Shown here: in pieces, positions 14,374 to 21,665 of the stretch
How positions within the stretch are numbered: the first letter of the stretch is position 1
Layout: each line of letters starts with the position of its first letter
Source: an uncultured Bacteroidota bacterium
GTDB lineage: Bacteria; Bacteroidota; Bacteroidia; Chitinophagales; Chitinophagaceae
Length of the DNA: 34,443 bases
Assembly: GCA_903904855.1 (NCBI GenBank)
Contig: CAIVEH010000128.1
Coordinates: 1 to 34,443 of the forward strand
Direction: 5' to 3'
The notes under the pieces: generated by a model
Seen by the model: only the letters and a program-made list of their open reading frames with translations
The model's database searches: none
What the model was told of the DNA's origin: nothing
Made by a program: the position numbers and the translations under genes

Positions 14374-14808
14374 TTACTTCTTTAAAGTGCGAATGTAGTT
14401 AACGAGGCTCCAGCGCTGGGCATCTGTTAGTTTGGTTTTAAAAGACTGCATCGGGCCCCTACCTGTGGTCATTTTATAAAATAATGAACCATCTGTTTCG
14501 GCCTGAATGGCTTTAGACGAGTGGTCGGCTGGTTTTGGATTCAAAGCGGCTGCTGCAGGTCCATCACCTTTACCTTTTTCACCATGGCATGGAGCACACA
14601 TAGATACATACAGTTTTTTGGCATCGGCTAATACCTCTTTGTTGCCATCCAAAGGATTTTTCTGCGCGATGGCTTCAGCGGGAGCTACCCATTTTACATA
14701 TTTCTGAGCGCTGGTTACCGGACTGATAAATACTGCTCCACCAAGCAATGTACAGCTTAATACGAGCTTCAAAAACTTTCCTTTAAAACTAACTGCTGGT
14801 TGATTCAT
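14374..14808 (-). CDS. Periplasmic monoheme cytochrome c (first gene of the cytochrome/porin operon)
   Basis: A 144-residue secreted cytochrome with a signal peptide to about S33-A34-Q35, a heme motif CAPCH (71-75) within MCAPCHGEKGKGDGPAA, and a Met ligand M120 in GRGPMQSF. The domain ends with WSLVNYIRTL, the typical final helix of class I cytochrome c. An upstream ATG at 14847 would add 13 residues but lies upstream of the predicted transcription start near 14828, so ATG 14808 is chosen. It heads a leftward run of cytochrome, barrel and two lipoprotein cytochromes and has an FNR-like site in front. Its fold resembles the soluble cytochromes that feed periplasmic reductases. Confidence 0.87.
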   Translation of the reverse strand: MNQPAVSFKGKFLKLVLSCTLLGGAVFISPVTSAQKYVKWVAPAEAIAQKNPLDGNKEVLADAKKLYVSMCAPCHGEKGKGDGPAAAALNPKPADHSSKAIQAETDGSLFYKMTTGRGPMQSFKTKLTDAQRWSLVNYIRTLKK

Positions 14809-14832
14809 ATAAAAAATTGTTTTGGTTGTTAT

Positions 14833-14876
14833 CAAAAGTGAGTACAATTTACGGACAAAATCATGACTTTTATCAT
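14833..14876 (-). promoter_or_regulatory. FNR/CRP-like site and -7 element for the cytochrome/porin operon
   Basis: The palindrome ATGACTTTTATCAT lies at 14863-14876. Leftward, CACTTTTG (one mismatch to TAnnTTTG) occupies 14840-14833, again 36 bases from the start of the palindrome. The predicted transcript begins near 14828, about 20 bases before ATG 14808. Confidence 0.7.
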
Positions 14877-14882
14877 GGAGAT

Positions 14883-14898
14883 AGAGGTGTATACCTCT
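14883..14898. promoter_or_regulatory. AGAGGT-GTAT-ACCTCT palindrome next to the FNR-like site
   Basis: A perfect 6-bp inverted repeat with a 4-base spacer, centred 21 bases (two helical turns) upstream of the FNR-like palindrome. It could bind a second regulator of the cytochrome operon. The remaining gap to 15245 is AT-rich, with no gene or tRNA that I can see. Confidence 0.4.
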
Positions 14899-15245
14899 TT
14901 ATTACATGATTTTGGTCAGGTTAATGTACCTACATGTATTTTAACTCAGGTTTCACACTAATTTATAGATACATAAAACACATGTGTATGATAATTGTAA
15001 GTCAATTAAATTGCATTAAAATACCACGAATTAAATATACTATTAAATCTGTATATCTACTATAAAAGGCAGGATGCACCGGATTTACCGTATTTTATAA
15101 TTTTATTTAAAGGGTGAAAGTATTTACGACAAATGGATTTGAGGGCAATCATTTGCCAAGTTATAATCTACAATTTAAACTTTACTGAAAGGATGGGGTC
15201 AATGATTTAATCAATATATTGCCAACCCAATAATTCACGAACGAT

Positions 15246-16112
15246 ATGAGTGTCCGTATTTTTTATGCTATTTTCTTAGTTCTGTTTTGTAAATGTTCCT
15301 ATGCACAAACTACAAAAGGAACAAAGACCAATACTGATGTAGATGACCCATACGAAAAGAAATCGTACTTCATAGTTGGCTTAAATTACGTCAGCGATAA
15401 TGTATACCTAGGGCGTAAAGACTCTGCTGCACTTCCTTATATCAGCCCCTTTATTGGTTATCATTTCAGAAATGGTATTTATGGCAAAGCAATAGTCTCT
15501 GACGCACCTGCAAAAGGCTACATCGACCTGCTGACTTTTGAAGCAGGCTGGGACCATAGTTTCGGTGAACATTTTAATATGGGTGTGTGCGGCGATAAAT
15601 TTTTTTACAATAAAAAGAGCAACAGTATCAGGTCGCAAACCAAGGGGGGGATAGGTGCCACAGCACAATTTACCAACGACTGGATCGAACCACAGATTGG
15701 ATGGGATTTTAATTTCAACAAGTCTACCACCGATTATGTTCTGAACATTGAACTGGACCATGATTTCGACCTCAAGAAACATATATTACATATTGTTCCC
15801 TCAGTAAGTATGAATTATGGCACGAGGCATTTTTTCGACGATTACTTTATCAGCCGCCTTCAGAAAAAAGATAAAACGCAGGCAGCCTACAATGCAGTCG
15901 CCAATGCCAATGAGTTTGTTCCGCTAGATTATGAAATAAAAACCAAATTTACTTACAGGGTCACCAAATGGTTGTTTACACTAACACCGGTATATTCTAT
16001 CCCTGAAAGCCCTGCATCTATAACGCTACCTGGTAAAAACAAAAAAAAGACTACTCAAACAGAAAAATTATCCAACAGCTTTTTTGTTGAGCTGGATATC
16101 TGCCACAGGTAA
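15246..16112 (+). CDS. Outer-membrane beta-barrel protein, MipA/OmpV-like
   Basis: A 288-residue secreted protein with a signal peptide ending near SYAQ (residues 18-21), followed by a short disordered stretch. About ten or more amphipathic beta strands then alternate with turn-rich loops. The opening part YVSDNVYLGRKDSAALPYISPFIGYHF resembles the start of MipA/OmpV-type barrels. A Lys/Thr-rich loop (about 258-272) precedes the last strand SFFVELDICH. It lies alone between the divergent cytochrome operon and the convergent DUF4292 gene. Substrate and partners are unknown; the family call is moderate. Confidence 0.6.
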   Translation: MSVRIFYAIFLVLFCKCSYAQTTKGTKTNTDVDDPYEKKSYFIVGLNYVSDNVYLGRKDSAALPYISPFIGYHFRNGIYGKAIVSDAPAKGYIDLLTFEAGWDHSFGEHFNMGVCGDKFFYNKKSNSIRSQTKGGIGATAQFTNDWIEPQIGWDFNFNKSTTDYVLNIELDHDFDLKKHILHIVPSVSMNYGTRHFFDDYFISRLQKKDKTQAAYNAVANANEFVPLDYEIKTKFTYRVTKWLFTLTPVYSIPESPASITLPGKNKKKTTQTEKLSNSFFVELDICHR

Positions 16113-16136
16113 AGAATGGCATAACCTGGCATTGAG

Positions 16137-17012
16137 CTAATGCTTTATGGTATAATTTTCAGGTATACTGAATCTCATTTCTACCGGGACATCAAATTCG
16201 ATTTTGGAGAAATTCATTTCCAATGTATAAATATCATTATGATTCCGGAGATTGATAACTCTATAGGTAGATATTTTACCGTTTGGCATGGTAATAAAGG
16301 AATTGTATTCAGTCTCTGCTTCCGGGCCATTGGGTTTTCGGGTTCGCAAATGCCCTTTGCGCAAAGTACTGTCGGAATTATTAAAAACGACGTTTTGCAC
16401 ATAGCTGGAATCCTCTACCCTGAACACAATGGAATCTCCCATTCTTTCAGCATAAGTTATTGAACCTTCACGCAATGGCTCACCGATGACCAGATTCTGA
16501 AGCGAGGAAAAGTCTACTTTTGCAGGCAGGAATTTATCAGCCTGGCTCAAAGGCAATATTGTTGCTTCATCTTGCTGGTAATTGATCAGATAAAAACTAT
16601 CCGGAGTGATAAAAATTCTTGCCGCATTTATTGTGCCGCCCAATGCGGTAATATTGATCCAGATAGCGCTATCTTTTTTCACCCTGAAATGACCGGTAAA
16701 CTCCACCTTATTATCCGGGCTTTCGAAATGCATTTTTGCCTTGCCCGAAAAGGTTTTATAAACAAGCCTTTTCTTCCATACAGGCTTCAGTTGTTCTATC
16801 AGCGGATTGATGTTGTTTACCGGGACAGCAGGCGAGGCCACAGTATCTTTTGGCGTAACATTTGTTGCCATGTGGCTGGTATCTTCACCCGTCCATACCA
16901 CCTTCTTATCAGGGTCTTTTTGCTTTTTCCCTGTTACCACCTTGTAGAAAGAGCAGGATGAAAAAATACTTGCCAGTAAAATAAATAACGTTGCCCCTGC
17001 AATTCTATTCAT
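16137..17012 (-). CDS. DUF4292 outer-membrane lipoprotein
   Basis: A 291-residue lipoprotein with lipobox IFSSC (C20). Starting at 17012 gives a compact signal (MNRIAGATLF...) and an 8-base overlap with the TPR gene; an ATG at 17027 adds five residues. After a Pro/Thr/Val-rich linker the protein has the beta-rich region typical of DUF4292: FSGKAKMHFESPDNKVEFTG, then WINITALGGT and later strands up to VPVEMRFSIPENY. The family is almost confined to Bacteroidota and is thought to be LolB-like, so a role in lipoprotein or lipid handling is possible but unproven. It is coupled with the upstream TPR gene. Confidence 0.8.
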   Translation of the reverse strand: MNRIAGATLFILLASIFSSCSFYKVVTGKKQKDPDKKVVWTGEDTSHMATNVTPKDTVASPAVPVNNINPLIEQLKPVWKKRLVYKTFSGKAKMHFESPDNKVEFTGHFRVKKDSAIWINITALGGTINAARIFITPDSFYLINYQQDEATILPLSQADKFLPAKVDFSSLQNLVIGEPLREGSITYAERMGDSIVFRVEDSSYVQNVVFNNSDSTLRKGHLRTRKPNGPEAETEYNSFITMPNGKISTYRVINLRNHNDIYTLEMNFSKIEFDVPVEMRFSIPENYTIKH

Positions 17013-18741
17013 ACAATTTTCCTTCACTGATTTTTTTGTCTAGTACCGGATCATCAGAGCCCTTTTCTTTGGCTATTTTCCAGTTAATTATTGCTTTATC
17101 TTTATTATTGAGTTTGAAGTAAATATTGCCCAGATGATCAAACAGCGGCGCATCGGCCTTGTTGCCAAATAAATCAATAGCACGTTTCACAAATAATTTC
17201 GCCTTTTCGTAATCGCCTTTTTTGTACATGATCCAGCCATAGGTATCCAGGTAGTTGGCTTCGCCCGGTTTCATATCCAGCGATTTTTTCGACATTTTTT
17301 CGGCTTCATCCAGCCTCACACCCCGCTCAGAAAGAAAATAAGCGTAGTTATTAAGGGATACTGCATTGTCAGGGTCCAGCGAAATAGACTTATCAAATGC
17401 TTTATCCGAAAAATCATCCTGCTTGTTGCTGTGGTATATTTCTGCCATAAAGGAATACATGGACGCCAGGGCTGGTTTGTCATTTTCAGGCTGGTTGTCT
17501 ATTGCACGGTTAATTGATTTTATGGCCTTGTCATACTCCTTTTTCAGGTAATGCCCTTCTGCATTAAAAAACTGGGGATCTACAGAATTTGGATACAAGC
17601 GGATATACCGTTCACTGTTTTTTATCAATGAATCAGCCAATTGCCGCTCCCAGAAATTTTCAAGCAGCTTCCGCCACACCTCTACCGATGATTTAGCCTG
17701 CAGCGACCGGTTATAGGCCCATACTGCGCTGTCGCGCTTACCACAATTATCCAGAAAATCGCCAAATAACCCCATCACCTGAGCATCAGCCGGATGCTGG
17801 AGAGCCAGTTGCCTGCATACAGGTAATCCCGTAGCCCTTACTACCGAATCATTTGGCAGGCTCTGTATAAAACTCAGAAAAGCATCCAGCTGCTCTTCTG
17901 CATCCTGCTCCGTGTTCAGAATAGCCTTGATATCATACAATATGTAATTTGCAGTATCCCCTATCCTCAGAAAATGTTCTGCCCGCCCTCCCTGAACATA
18001 TGGGTCGCCAGGAATGATTTTTTCGGCACGCTCGTACACCTGGGCAGCTTTGCCAGGCTCCTTGTTATTGTCGTAAAGGTCGCCGAGATCTTTGTAATAC
18101 TTACCGTTTTTAGGTTCCCTTGCTATCAGTTCCCTTACCATATCGGCAGCACGCTCCAGGCTATCCATACTCAGGTACACATGCTCTTTCAGCTCTATCA
18201 ATTCTTCGCTCGGTCCTACTGCAATAATGGCTTTATTAAGAAACTGCAATGACTCCTTGTATTTTTTTGCTTTTTCATAATATTCAGCTGCCTGTGTCAG
18301 GTAGCCGGGGTCATGCGGTTCTGCCTTCGAAAGTTCATCGGCAATAGTTGCTGCCTGAAGATAGTCGCCGGTTTCGGCAAGTATCAGGGCAAACTTCTCC
18401 TTATACCATTTATTATCCTTATTAAGAGCAATCGCTTTTTTTATGTACTCTATGGCAAGGTCAGTTTTCCGGTTATTATAGTTGAGCACTGCCATTTCAT
18501 ACCATGGGTCCGATACTTCAGGGCGCAGGGTGGCAAATTGTTCAAACAGGCGCAGGGCCAATGATTCATCCTGTTTTATCTCCGCTTTCAACGCTTCAAA
18601 ATAAAGGGAATCTGTTTTGGCTTTGATGCCATCTTTGGTCGTCTCATATTCCGTACCAACTTCCTTCTGGGCATAGGCCTGCCCTGCTGTGCTGAACAGG
18701 ATTAAAAACAATAGCGGGTATATCAGGAAGGTCAACTTCAT
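17005..18741 (-). CDS. TPR-repeat protein with signal peptide
   Basis: A 578-residue protein with an N-terminal signal peptide (cleavage near AYAQ, about residue 25), then a nearly continuous array of tetratricopeptide repeats. Good examples are PWYEMAVLNYNNRKTDLAIE and, near the end, NNYAYFLSERGVRLDEAEKM and DTYGWIMYKKGDYEKAKLFV. Such proteins act as periplasmic or envelope scaffolds. The gene starts inside the stop of the nucleotidyltransferase gene (ATGA overlap) and its end overlaps the DUF4292 lipoprotein, so the three are co-translated. This order is conserved in Bacteroidota and suggests an envelope assembly role. Confidence 0.85.
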   Translation of the reverse strand: MKLTFLIYPLLFLILFSTAGQAYAQKEVGTEYETTKDGIKAKTDSLYFEALKAEIKQDESLALRLFEQFATLRPEVSDPWYEMAVLNYNNRKTDLAIEYIKKAIALNKDNKWYKEKFALILAETGDYLQAATIADELSKAEPHDPGYLTQAAEYYEKAKKYKESLQFLNKAIIAVGPSEELIELKEHVYLSMDSLERAADMVRELIAREPKNGKYYKDLGDLYDNNKEPGKAAQVYERAEKIIPGDPYVQGGRAEHFLRIGDTANYILYDIKAILNTEQDAEEQLDAFLSFIQSLPNDSVVRATGLPVCRQLALQHPADAQVMGLFGDFLDNCGKRDSAVWAYNRSLQAKSSVEVWRKLLENFWERQLADSLIKNSERYIRLYPNSVDPQFFNAEGHYLKKEYDKAIKSINRAIDNQPENDKPALASMYSFMAEIYHSNKQDDFSDKAFDKSISLDPDNAVSLNNYAYFLSERGVRLDEAEKMSKKSLDMKPGEANYLDTYGWIMYKKGDYEKAKLFVKRAIDLFGNKADAPLFDHLGNIYFKLNNKDKAIINWKIAKEKGSDDPVLDKKISEGKLYE

Positions 18742-19745
18742 ATCTGAACTGAATAATCACCAAGGCTTACTTCCTTCGGTTTATCCATGTAAGTTACATT
18801 TTTACCGATGATGGAGTTGGTAATCTGTCCATTTTTAACAACACTTTCAGCCATAATTATGCTGTTGGTGATTCTTGAATCAATAATCTTAACCCCGTTC
18901 TCCAGCGAAACATGTGGCCCTACCACTGAATTCTCCACTGTTACGCCGGCTCCTAAGTAGCAGGGCTCAATGATTACAGAGTTGGAAACAACTGCCGATG
19001 CATGTTTCAGTTGCTCCTTATCTTTTTTAATTTCCAGTATCCGCTGGTTGGTATAAATGCTGTTGTCTTTATTGCCACAGTCCAGCCACTCCTCTACCTG
19101 GCCGGTATAGAATTTCACGCCGTTTTTGAGCATATGCCCCATGGCATCTGTGATCTGGTATTCGCCCTTCTGCATGATCTTCAGATCGAGCAATCGCTGC
19201 AATTCATTTTTCAAAGCATCGCCATCCCTGAAATAATAGACACCTATAATTGCGAGGTCGGATACAAACTCCTGCGGCTTCTCTACAAAAGCCTCTATCT
19301 GCTGCTCAGCATTCAGTTTTACCACCCCAAATGCCTTTGGGTCGGCTACCTTATGTGTCCAGATAATAGCATCTCTGCTGGTGTCAATATTGAATTCTGC
19401 CTTGAAAAGCGTATCAGCAAAAGCGATGAATACATTACCGGTAAGTGTGCTGCCTGCGCAAAGTATAGCATGGGCTGTGCCCAGCGCCTCTTCCTGGTAG
19501 CATATCTTCCCCTTAGCGCCCAGGCTCTCAGCTACAGAGCACAGATTATCTTCCACATCCTTGCCAAAAGCCGGACTGATGATAAAGGCTATTTCCTCTA
19601 CCTTCTCATTAGAGGTTGCTAGAATATCCTCCACAAGTCGTTGAATAATTGGCTTACCGGCTATGGGTAACAGAGGCTTTGCTGTAGTCAATGTATGAGG
19701 CCGCATCCGCTTCCCCATTCCTGCCATTGGGATAATAATATTCAT
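18738..19745 (-). CDS. Sugar-phosphate nucleotidyltransferase
   Basis: A 335-residue NTP-transferase fold protein. The signature is MAGMGKRMRPHTLTTAKPLLPIAGKP (residues 7-32) with the GxGxR phosphate loop and the conserved lysine in the KPLLPI segment; FIAFADTLF supplies the metal/sugar-site aspartate. The C-terminal part (from about 245) has hexapeptide left-handed beta-helix repeats such as VVGPHVSLENGVKIIDS and TNSIIMAESVV. It activates a sugar 1-phosphate with an NTP, giving a nucleotide sugar for envelope polysaccharide or glycan synthesis; the actual sugar cannot be read from sequence. It is co-directional with dut upstream and overlaps the TPR gene downstream. Confidence 0.88.
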   Translation of the reverse strand: MNIIIPMAGMGKRMRPHTLTTAKPLLPIAGKPIIQRLVEDILATSNEKVEEIAFIISPAFGKDVEDNLCSVAESLGAKGKICYQEEALGTAHAILCAGSTLTGNVFIAFADTLFKAEFNIDTSRDAIIWTHKVADPKAFGVVKLNAEQQIEAFVEKPQEFVSDLAIIGVYYFRDGDALKNELQRLLDLKIMQKGEYQITDAMGHMLKNGVKFYTGQVEEWLDCGNKDNSIYTNQRILEIKKDKEQLKHASAVVSNSVIIEPCYLGAGVTVENSVVGPHVSLENGVKIIDSRITNSIIMAESVVKNGQITNSIIGKNVTYMDKPKEVSLGDYSVQI

Positions 19746-19883
19746 CTGAAAATCTGTTTTCCGGATACCTGAACTTTTCCGGTATCTCTTTTGTTTTTAC
19801 GACTGTATTGATCAAAGGCTATTCAATATATTTTCCACCCCTATCAACCAGCTCAATATTTAGAACTCTATCCTAAAATTTAC

Positions 19884-19908
19884 GACTAAATACTTTAGAC
19901 TAAATACT
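19884..19908. repeat. Short direct repeat GACTAAATACT, two copies
   Basis: Identical 11-mers at 19884-19894 and 19898-19908, spaced 14 bases start to start, at the 3' end of dut. No function is evident. Confidence 0.6.
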
Positions 19909-20348
19909 CACTTAGTCCCCGTATGCCCGAATCCACCGGTTCCCCTGTCTGTCTGTTCCAGTACATCTGCCTGATCCCATTTCACCCGCTCATACCTTGC
20001 CACTATCATCTGGGCTATCCTTTCTCCATCATGTATCACCTGCTCCTCGGCGCTAAGGTTTATCAGAGCCACCTTTACTTCTCCCCGGTAATCGCTGTCT
20101 ATCGTTCCGGGTGCATTCACTACTGTCAGTCCCCTCTTTATAGCCAGTCCGCTGCGGGGCCGTATCTGCGCCTCATGGCCCTCCGGTATGGCCATATAAA
20201 GCCCCGTCGGTACCAGTTTGCGCTCCATAGGTTGCAAGGTCATCGGCTCATCCAGCCATGCCTTAATATCCATACCTGCAGATCCCGCAGTCTGGTATTC
20301 AGGCAGCGCATGAGGCGAATTATTGACAACCAATACCTTTAAATCCAT
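19908..20348 (-). CDS. dut: Deoxyuridine 5'-triphosphate nucleotidohydrolase (dUTPase)
   Basis: A 146-residue trimeric-type dUTPase that hydrolyses dUTP to dUMP and pyrophosphate, keeping uracil out of DNA. All five motifs are present: AGSAGMDI (22-29), [29 protein letters not shown] and the C-terminal Gly-rich arm [10 protein letters not shown]. Length is normal. A perfect leftward -7 element, TACCTTTG, lies at 20359-20366, only about 10 bases before the ATG, so the transcript may have almost no leader. It heads the leftward cluster dut, nucleotidyltransferase, TPR, DUF4292. Confidence 0.97.
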   Translation of the reverse strand: MDLKVLVVNNSPHALPEYQTAGSAGMDIKAWLDEPMTLQPMERKLVPTGLYMAIPEGHEAQIRPRSGLAIKRGLTVVNAPGTIDSDYRGEVKVALINLSAEEQVIHDGERIAQMIVARYERVKWDQADVLEQTDRGTGGFGHTGTK

Positions 20349-20358
20349 AACAAGGGCG

Positions 20359-20366
20359 CAAAGGTA
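20359..20366 (-). promoter_or_regulatory. -7 element of dut
   Basis: Read leftward, TACCTTTG followed by CG matches the TAnnTTTG consensus. Its closeness to the start codon implies a very short leader. Confidence 0.6.
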
Positions 20367-20638
20367 AGGAAGGGGAATTGAATTTGGGGAAAATGAGGAG
20401 GAATTAAAATTATGATAATGAAAAATATCTATGAGTAAATGGAGTGATAAAAATATATCTTAAGTCCCATAAACAAAAAACAGTCCGAAATGAATTGTAG
20501 GAACTCAAGAGCCCGGCAGTAAAAATTAGTATTTGGAAGATAAGAACTGAATGGTAGATTATGGTTGCAAGCCATTAAAAAACAATAACAAACAGAGTAT
20601 CAATTAATAAGAAAATTTCTTCAACTCTCATTCCTGTT

Positions 20639-21022
20639 TTACACATGGTCCAGCAAAAAAGCAGGATCTATATTCAACTTTTTATAGAGTGCCTTTAAAA
20701 ATGGCACATCAGCTTTCCTTTTGCCATTAAGTATTTCAGAAAGTTTTGATTTGCCCAGCCCCAGCATTGCAGCAAGTGCCGCCTGGCTCATTTTATTTTC
20801 ATACATTTTCTGTTCCAGCAATTCAGTTATTGATTGAGGCGGCAACAATGGTTTCAGACCCAGCACATTATCTTCATAATATTCTGCTGCATTGGCCATT
20901 GCTTTCAGTTCTGAGATTTCCAATTCTGTAAGATTTGCCTCGCCTTTTTTCATCAGGTCATATACAGATACCATTGTTTCATGGTAGCCCTTTCTTGAGG
21001 TGATTTCATATTTCATGTTCAT
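20639..21022 (-). CDS. higA: HigA-type antitoxin with XRE-family HTH
   Basis: A 127-residue protein with an N-terminal helical region and a C-terminal helix-turn-helix, MSQAALAAMLGLGKSKLSEI (78-97), followed by LNGKRK. HigA antitoxins bind their toxin and repress the promoter of the operon. The gene follows the toxin with a one-base TAATG overlap, the toxin-first order typical of higBA. A good candidate operator lies just before higB. Confidence 0.85.
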   Translation of the reverse strand: MNMKYEITSRKGYHETMVSVYDLMKKGEANLTELEISELKAMANAAEYYEDNVLGLKPLLPPQSITELLEQKMYENKMSQAALAAMLGLGKSKLSEILNGKRKADVPFLKALYKKLNIDPAFLLDHV

Positions 21023-21330
21023 TATTTTGTATAATTTACATTTGCCACATCCAGCTTTTCATATTCCTTATGAGTCCCAATAAATAATATAAAAACAGTC
21101 CTTATCTTGAAAATTATTAGGGCAATTAACCGGTATTTATTGCCTTTGATATCAAAAATGTATCTGTCATTTGCAACAACATCAGCAGAGTTAAAAGTAT
21201 TTTTCACATCTTTAAAATCACTCCAATCAGCAGCCTTGGTTTCAGTATACCATTTTATTAAGGCATTTTCTGCATCAGGATGTTCTTTTGCAAATTCCTT
21301 AATTATAGCTTTGGAAATAATAACCATCAC
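21022..21330 (-). CDS. higB: HigB-type mRNA interferase toxin
   Basis: A 102-residue RelE-superfamily toxin of the HigB class that cleaves translated mRNA on the ribosome. Recognisable features are the tryptophan motif ADWSDFKDVKNTF (34-46), NDRYIFDIKGNKYRLIA (54-70) and the C-terminal GTHKEYEKLD (85-94) with the conserved His-Glu-Tyr. All conserved segments are intact, so it is probably active. It is the first gene of the operon; a TAATTTTG -7 element (read leftward, 21352-21345) implies a leader of about 10 bases. Confidence 0.87.
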   Translation of the reverse strand: MMVIISKAIIKEFAKEHPDAENALIKWYTETKAADWSDFKDVKNTFNSADVVANDRYIFDIKGNKYRLIALIIFKIRTVFILFIGTHKEYEKLDVANVNYTK

Positions 21331-21344
21331 TAATTCTTTGATCT

Positions 21345-21376
21345 CAAAATTAGAATTATATTCTGAAAATCAGAAT
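21345..21376 (-). promoter_or_regulatory. higBA promoter and candidate HigA operator
   Basis: ATTCTGA-AAA-TCAGAAT is a perfect inverted repeat at 21360-21376, immediately upstream of the perfect -7 element CAAAATTA (TAATTTTG leftward, 21345-21352). It therefore sits between the expected -33 and -7 regions. A related ATTCT/AGAAT pair flanks the -7 element (about 21333-21356). This is the expected layout for antitoxin autorepression. Confidence 0.6.
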
Positions 21377-21458
21377 TTTTTTCCAAAAATTTAAACACTT
21401 TGCATTTTTTATTTTTTTTAGGTTCTTTCTGTTCTAACTGATCAATATAAATTAGAAT

Positions 21459-21593
21459 CTGTATTTAAATACAGAATCTGTTTGTGTGTATTCAGCATTC
21501 CTATTTTATTCATAACTTGTAAATTGCGATGATACATAAGCTTATTTCGCAACAATTATATTGCGAAAATAACTTCGCAACAATTTTATTGCC
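21459..21593. repeat. Palindrome and tandem palindromic repeats upstream of the 21666 gene
   Basis: CTGTATTTAAATACAG at 21459-21474 is a perfect 16-base palindrome. Two 20-base units, TTCGCAACAATTWTATTGCS, lie at 21546-21565 and 21574-21593, 28 bases apart, each with CGCAA/TTGCG-type inverted ends. They occupy the 335-base gap between higB and the secreted-protein gene. They may be operators of the latter (73-120 bases before its ATG) or of higBA; no gene is seen in the gap. Confidence 0.5.
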
Positions 21594-21665
21594 AAACAAA
21601 AGACTAAAATATCCACAATAAAATTGAGAGTTTTTCGTTATATTTGATACCTAATCTGCTTTAGA

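Noticed and set aside
15200-15225. TGATTTAATCA near the barrel gene start as a sixth FNR-like site
   Set aside because: The half-sites are separated by five bases rather than six, and no -7 element lies at the required distance.
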